Source of the DNA: Tetracentron sinense
Taxonomy: Eukaryota > Streptophyta > Magnoliopsida > Trochodendrales > Trochodendraceae
NCBI GenBank assembly: GCA_015143295.1
Contig: CM026557.1
Coordinates: 29,731,760 to 29,795,759, forward strand
DNA length: 64,000 nucleotides
Reading direction: 5' to 3'
In this document: positions 59,010 through 64,000 of the stretch, piece after piece
Layout: the number at the start of each line of letters is the position of its first letter
How positions within the stretch are numbered: the stretch's first letter is position 1
Translations under genes and position numbers: made by a program
The notes under the pieces: model-generated
The model's input: only the letters and a program-made list of their open reading frames with translations
Told to the model about the DNA's origin: nothing
Database searches by the model: none

Positions 59010-60414
59010 TGCCGTTTTCTCGTCCCTCTCTGCTCACCAATTTGCAATGATGTACTTATGAAACCAAATACAGAGTGTGTGAGAACTGAGAAGAGGTAGT
59101 CAACCCTCGGGGGGGTGTAGGTGTAGCTTAGCGGTCGAAGGACGAACCGTAAAGCGGAGGTCTTCCTCCCGCTTGTTAGTTACCCTACGTTTGTTTGTCA
59201 AGAAAATTTTGTTTGTCAAAATTTTCCTTTTCTTTTCCAAGTTTTCATGTATTTTCTCGTAATGGTTTACCTATACATCAGGTGAGACTATAATGATTGT
59301 ATGAGTCTCGGCATAGATACCCACGTTTACCAAGAAAAAGGAAAAAAACTCCCGCTCTCATGACCTCGGTTTCAACTTTTGAAAGTGATCACCTGCCCTA
59401 AAGACCATGATTTTTGTGTAAAATTTTGTTTTTATTCATTTTTTTAGGTATAACACACACCACGCGCCAGGCCATAATGCGTGTGTATTTTATCATTTTC
59501 CTTTGTATGGTACGGGATTCTTGTAAACTTTGTTAATTATCCATGATCTTGTAATTAAATTTCGAATAATACATTTAATTTATCAATAGTCATCTTATCT
59601 TATTTACAGTGACTATAAAATTTTAATGATGAATGATTTTATCACATCTTTCTTATAGTTTAGACGGTGAAAATGATATATTTGCATCTACTAAAATTAT
59701 TTTCAAGAAACATTTTAGTGACTTTAGGCTTTGAATAGTCAAAAGTTAATTAAAATGTCATACGGTTCGAAAATTAGGAGAATAACTTATCCATAAGTTA
59801 AAGTCATAAAAAGTAAAAATATTAGTTTTTAGGGAAAGTTGCCCCGACTAGCTTTTGCGAAAGTCCCTATTATCAGGATTCACATTGGGTTGTAAATTTG
59901 TAATGGTAGCATTTTGATAAATAATGGTGGTTTGAGTGGTAGTTTTGTGAAAAAATAAAATTTTAAAAAAATGTCCAACCAACACTTCATAATTATCCAT
60001 AATGGCATCCAAACTTGTTTGCGTGAACAATTTTAACCTTCACGTACGCATGAAGGTTAAAAATTTCCTTTTTAAAATTTATTTTTCTTAAAAATTGTTT
60101 TTAAAAAAGTCACATTGCATCCCTTTCCTTTCAACTCAAAATCGAAGTTTTCATAATTCCAAAACTACCATTTTAATGATCCATGATATATATGTGTGTG
60201 TGTGTGTTATTTATCAAAAAAATTCCTCACAAACTTCACATTTATCGTATAGGGGTTCAATGCCTCAATTTTACCAAATCAGGCTTGTCAGTCAATTCAA
60301 TTCATTAAATGGATAGAAATACCCCTCTGTACCCCTCATTGATTCGAGTTAATTTAAAAACTTACATTATGCTCCTTCAATAACTCCCTGAAATTTAAGA
60401 TAGCTATTAGCACT
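59010..60414. other. Upstream region of SAC3C
   Basis: 5' leader and promoter should lie here, reading leftward. An in-frame TGA is at 59034-59036 on the minus strand. 59115-59350 is possibly a SINE. The rest is AT-rich with a (GT)n run at 60191-60208. No other gene recognised. Confidence 0.5.
59115..59350 (+). mobile_element. Possible SINE just upstream of SAC3C
   Basis: TAGCTTAGCGGT matches the Pol III A-box consensus at 11 of 12 places; a weak B box may follow near 59160. It ends in CCAAGAAAAAGGAAAAAAA. The middle looks disturbed. It lies about 100 bases upstream of the SAC3C start codon. Confidence 0.35.
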
Positions 60415-62616
60415 GTAGAGCCCCGGAATTTTTGCAAACACTGATCATGTGAGTGAATAGTGCTTTGCACTAGGTGTGTTCAAGCCAAGGTGTTATGTGT
60501 GATCTTGGCATTTGGTTAATGCTAAGGGGAATATATTTTGTGTAAAACATGTGATATGTGTTGTGTGAGTTTAGTGTATGAGTCATGGGGTGTGAGGTAT
60601 CTGTAGGAAAGCAAGTAAAGAGTATAAAATATACTCTTAAGTGTTAAGTGAATAGTCCATATCAAGGCCTCTATGTATCTTCTTGGATATTTCTCAGTGA
60701 AATGATGGTTCGATGTGCGTGTGTTGAGTATCAAAGAGAGAGCATAAGTATACTCTAAGTATCTAAACATGTAGGGTATAAAATAACTTAAGTGTGAATG
60801 TAGAACCCCGGGAATCAATTTTGCAATGCTGTGAATAGTGTCAGGGCATTGGGATGGAAGGCCAAAAGTCTTCTTGTATTGTTATGATGTTATAGAAAAA
60901 TGATAAGGAGGATTTTTACCTGGAGTGTTGTTTGATGGAAATATGTGTGGTGCATGTCGGTGTTTTGAAACCAATAGTATAAAATGCTCTAAGTCTATGA
61001 GAGTTTAAACAAAGAGTATGCATGACTCGAGGTATGTGGGTGATGAAGCAAAGATTAAAAGGACTCTAGAAGAAATTGAGTGGTGTTAGTGTGCAAAGGA
61101 AGGGTAAAGGAAATACTCTAAGTAGGTAAAAGCAAGGGTATAAAATACCCTAAGTGCTTAAAGGGTTGTAAGTGAATAGTGTGTGAATAGTGCTGTGAAT
61201 AGTGTGTGAATAGTGCCAATGGATAGTATATGTAAGGCCAAGGTCGTCTCCGTGAACTTGGTGTTGGTTAAATGAATGAGGTATTTCATTTTGAATGAGT
61301 GTTATGGTACTGATTTTATTTTGGCATGTGAAACATAAGGTATGCTATATGTGTGTTTGGGAACCAAACACGAGTATAAAATACTCTAAGTGTCAAAGAG
61401 GGTGGTTGTCTTACCATAACCTCAACTTGAGGGAGCTCTAGTTGGGTCATAGCTTATCGGAATCGAGTGATTCTTGAACCATTAGAAAAATATTGAACCC
61501 CTCTTTAAAGTTCATGTTTATCACTTTTTGAGATTTGGAATAGAAGTTAAGTCAAACGTGGGATTTTCGGAACCTGGTCTGCTGAGAATTTCTGGAATAG
61601 TTTGGACCAGTCCTTTCAACCCTTTAAAACTTAGAATTGGGATTTGTGAAAAACATGAAAGTTGTTCCTCTTTGAATGTAGAATCCAACGCAAGTTGAAT
61701 CATCAAAATCAAATCAGTGATTCAAAAGTTATAGCCAAAACTGCAAGGTAGACAAAACAAGGCAGCTTGAGCGGGAGACCAGCGGTCGACCCCTCCACTA
61801 AGGGTCGACCGGTCAGACCAGGGGTCGACCGGTCTCGCACTTTTTTGTATGGGGGCTTATTCCAGAACCCCCTAAGTGAACCGGTCGACCGGTGGATGCC
61901 TCCGGTCGACCCCTCCATGCTTTTTGGTGCCTAAACCGACTTTGGGGAGATATTTTGAAGGGTATATGGGGTTTTTGACAAACCCTTTACCTATATAAAG
62001 CCTCACACTCGTGGGTAAGGATTTACACAACCTTTAGAAGAGATTTTTGAGGATTTTGAGAAGAAAGTTAAGGTTTTGAAGGGGACTTTGCGAGTGTTCT
62101 TCGAAGATCAAAAGGTGAAGCTTGTTCTTGCTTCCGAAGCCTGATCTTCACTTCTTCGAGCTTTCTCAAGCTTGAAGTGGATTCCATAAGCTTTCTCAAA
62201 GCTTCAAAGGAGTTCTTGTAAAAGGTAGATACACTCTACTACCTACCTTGTGCTATTATTTTAAAGGCAAAACACTATGTTAAGGTTGTTGTTGGATGGA
62301 ATTGGATGATGATTGGTATATGGGATGTAAGCTATCACTATTATTGAATTTAATGAATAAGATGCCATGTGTACAATTTCTAAGATCACCATGATATTCA
62401 TAAGTATTATATGCATCGTATGTTCACAAGTCTAGCATGATGTTATTAAGTCTCGCATGATTCGATGATTTCTCACAAGAAAGGTATTTTTAAAAGTTCA
62501 TAAGCAAGGTTTTGTTAAAAGAATTCTCACAAGCTCACAAGTAATAAGGCCAAACTAAGGGTTGGTAAGTGACAAGCTCTAAGATCATTTTAAAGCTCAC
62601 AAGGAATCCCACTATG
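60415..62616. mobile_element. LTR (TGTAGAGCCCC family), left one of two
   Basis: Starts TGTAGAGCCCCGGAATTTTT and contains several TGAATAGTG runs, sub-units starting TGTAGAACCCCGG (60801) and the anchor block at 61681-61740 shared with the solo LTR at 675. TATA-like CCTATATAAAGC near 61991. It ends without a clear terminus where another LTR start appears at 62617. Confidence 0.6.
61778..61920. repeat. Palindromic GGTCGACCGG array
   Basis: Seven or so copies of (C)CGGTCGACC(GG/CC) in 140 bases, following the anchor block of the LTR. Built on the palindrome GGTCGACC. Confidence 0.85.
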
Positions 62617-64000
62617 TAGCACCCTGGATTTTCTACAAGCACTATTCATGTGCAAGGACAGTTCATGTGAATGAATTGTGTCGAGGGCACTAGTATTGGA
62701 AGGGCCAAATGCCTTTATTATAAGTTGGGTTTGGTTAATGAGAGTGAGGGTTTCCTCATGGCTTGAGAGTGATGGGAGTTGGTGTATGAATCAAGAAGTG
62801 TAAGGTGTTTAGGGAAAACATGAAAGAGTGTAAAAACACTCTTAAGTGTCAATTTGAGCGATTTTGTAGCAGCCGGGGCCTCCCATGCATTTGGGTTGTG
62901 CCCAATGGGTTACCTTAGTTGGTTTAAGAACCTAGGGTCGAGAATTATGAGAATGGAGTAGGGGTTAGATTCGAGGTGGATGGGCTATGAAAATACCCTT
63001 AGTATGTACGTAGAAACCCGGAACCGAGTTCCCTAGGCCAAGAATAGTGCCATGAAATAGTGTGTGGATAGTGCCTTGTGTGCTGTGTGTAAAGGCTTAA
63101 GGCCTTTACATTTTGTTCTTGGTAGGATGGTCCATTTTGTTTTAGTTAGTGTGTTGAGTTAAGTGAGGATTGTAGGTGTGTGTTTTAAATCTTAAAAGAG
63201 AGTATAACGATACTCTAAGTGTCTAAAAACAAGGGTATAAAATACCCTAAGTGTTGAAATGGGTTGTAGGTGAATAGTGCTAGTGCATGAGGCATAAAGA
63301 GACCGGAGCCTCTCATGCATGTCGGTGTGAAGTTAATGATCATTGAGGTGGGTTAAAAACCTACGGAGAATTATTTATGAGATGTGAGTAGGGTGTTGGA
63401 CCCAAGAGAAAAGAGTGAAAACACTCGAAGTGTTCTAGGTGTTGAAAAGGTATGTTTCGGCATTTACCTCAACTTTAAAGGGCTCTAGTTTAGTCATCAT
63501 TGCTCAGAATCAAGCGAGTATTGAATTTTTGGAAAGATATTAGAACCCTCTTTGAGGTTCATGTTTACCATTTTTCTTGATTTTGAGTCAGCATTGAGTT
63601 AAAAGTTAGATTTCCAAAACCGGGTCTGTTGAAAATCTGGACTGTCGAAACCCAATTTCAGACCAGTTGACTTTAGAGCCATTTTTGATAGAGTAAAACT
63701 TAAAATTAGGAGTTTTACAAAACATAAAAGTTTTTTCCCTTCGAAAGAAGAATCCAACGCAAGTTGAATCGTCAAAATCGAACCACCAACTCAAAAGTTA
63801 TGGCCAATTTATTGAAGTACGTTTTTGTAGAAAACTCGCTCGAGCGAGATCCAAACCCGCTCGAGCGAGATTGACCAAAATGCTGTTTTTGAGTACCGGG
63901 AGCAACCCGCTCGAGAGAGATTGAAGCCCGCTCGAGCGACATTGCCCAGAAATGTTTTTTTTTGGGTTTTCCTCAACACAAACACCTATATATACCCCAT
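62617..64000. mobile_element. Related LTR, runs off the window
   Basis: Starts TGTAGCACCCTGGATTTTC, repeats the layout of the LTR at 60415 (CATGAATAGTG-type runs, a sub-unit start at about 63009, anchor block at 63751-63807) and ends with a TATA-like TATATATACCCC at the window edge. Probably inserted into the LTR on its left. Confidence 0.55.
63836..63950. repeat. Palindromic GCTCGAGCGAG array
   Basis: Four or five copies of CGCTCGAGCGAGAT in about 115 bases following the anchor block, built on the palindrome CTCGAG. Confidence 0.85.

Noticed and set aside
58801-59061. Plus-strand frame with poly-Glu
   Set aside because: It is the complement of SAC3C exon 1 and its serine microsatellite.

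Overview
This is nuclear DNA of a flowering plant. GT-AG introns, a plant-type SAC3/GANP family gene, chromovirus and copia LTR retrotransposons, an L1 LINE, SINE-like units and many small hAT-type elements all point that way. The species cannot be named from the sequence. Very long, transposon-filled introns are known from several woody and early-diverging angiosperm lineages, but that is only a hint.

One host gene explains most of the window. Six exons of a SAC3 family protein C gene (SAC3C-like) lie on the minus strand at 59009-58760, 36409-36309, 25134-24919, 7513-7295, 7185-7091 and 6923-6827. They join in frame through GT-AG introns into 326 codons, from the start codon to most of the SAC3/GANP domain. 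The 3' exons lie left of base 1 or behind a last intron longer than 6.8 kb. Introns 1, 2 and 3 are about 22.4, 11.2 and 17.4 kb, so under 2% of the 52 kb between the first and sixth exons is coding.

The introns are stacks of mobile DNA. Intron 3 (7514-24918) holds a hAT MITE, an LTR fragment split by a 10.6-kb Tekay/Del-type chromovirus (10958-21572, GTATA target duplication), another hAT MITE and a TIR element. Intron 2 (25135-36308) holds a foldback element, a decayed DUF659-type hAT transposon, and a copia fossil interrupted by a hAT-like element that itself carries a solo LTR (32494-34817, ATTAT duplication). Intron 1 (36410-58759) holds five further hAT-type elements, a minus-strand chromovirus fossil (43527-54251) containing a smaller copia element and hAT elements, a SINE-like unit, and a 5'-truncated LINE (54503-57627) with an inverted SINE-like cluster inside. 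Left of the last exon seen, 545-5329 is a hAT MITE broken open by a solo LTR (675-3192, CACAC duplication) and a MULE-like foldback element (3795-5208, 9-bp duplication). Upstream of the gene, 60415-64000 is LTR sequence, one LTR apparently inside another.

The most interesting observations are the giant-intron SAC3C gene; a conserved LTR anchor followed by different short palindromic arrays in three LTRs; a series of hairpin-forming repeats in the solo LTR at 32494-34817; an extra ORF ahead of gag in the Tekay-type element together with an internal inversion between its two LTRs; and exon-like captured pieces in two non-autonomous DNA elements. No RNA gene, CRISPR array or organelle insert was recognised.
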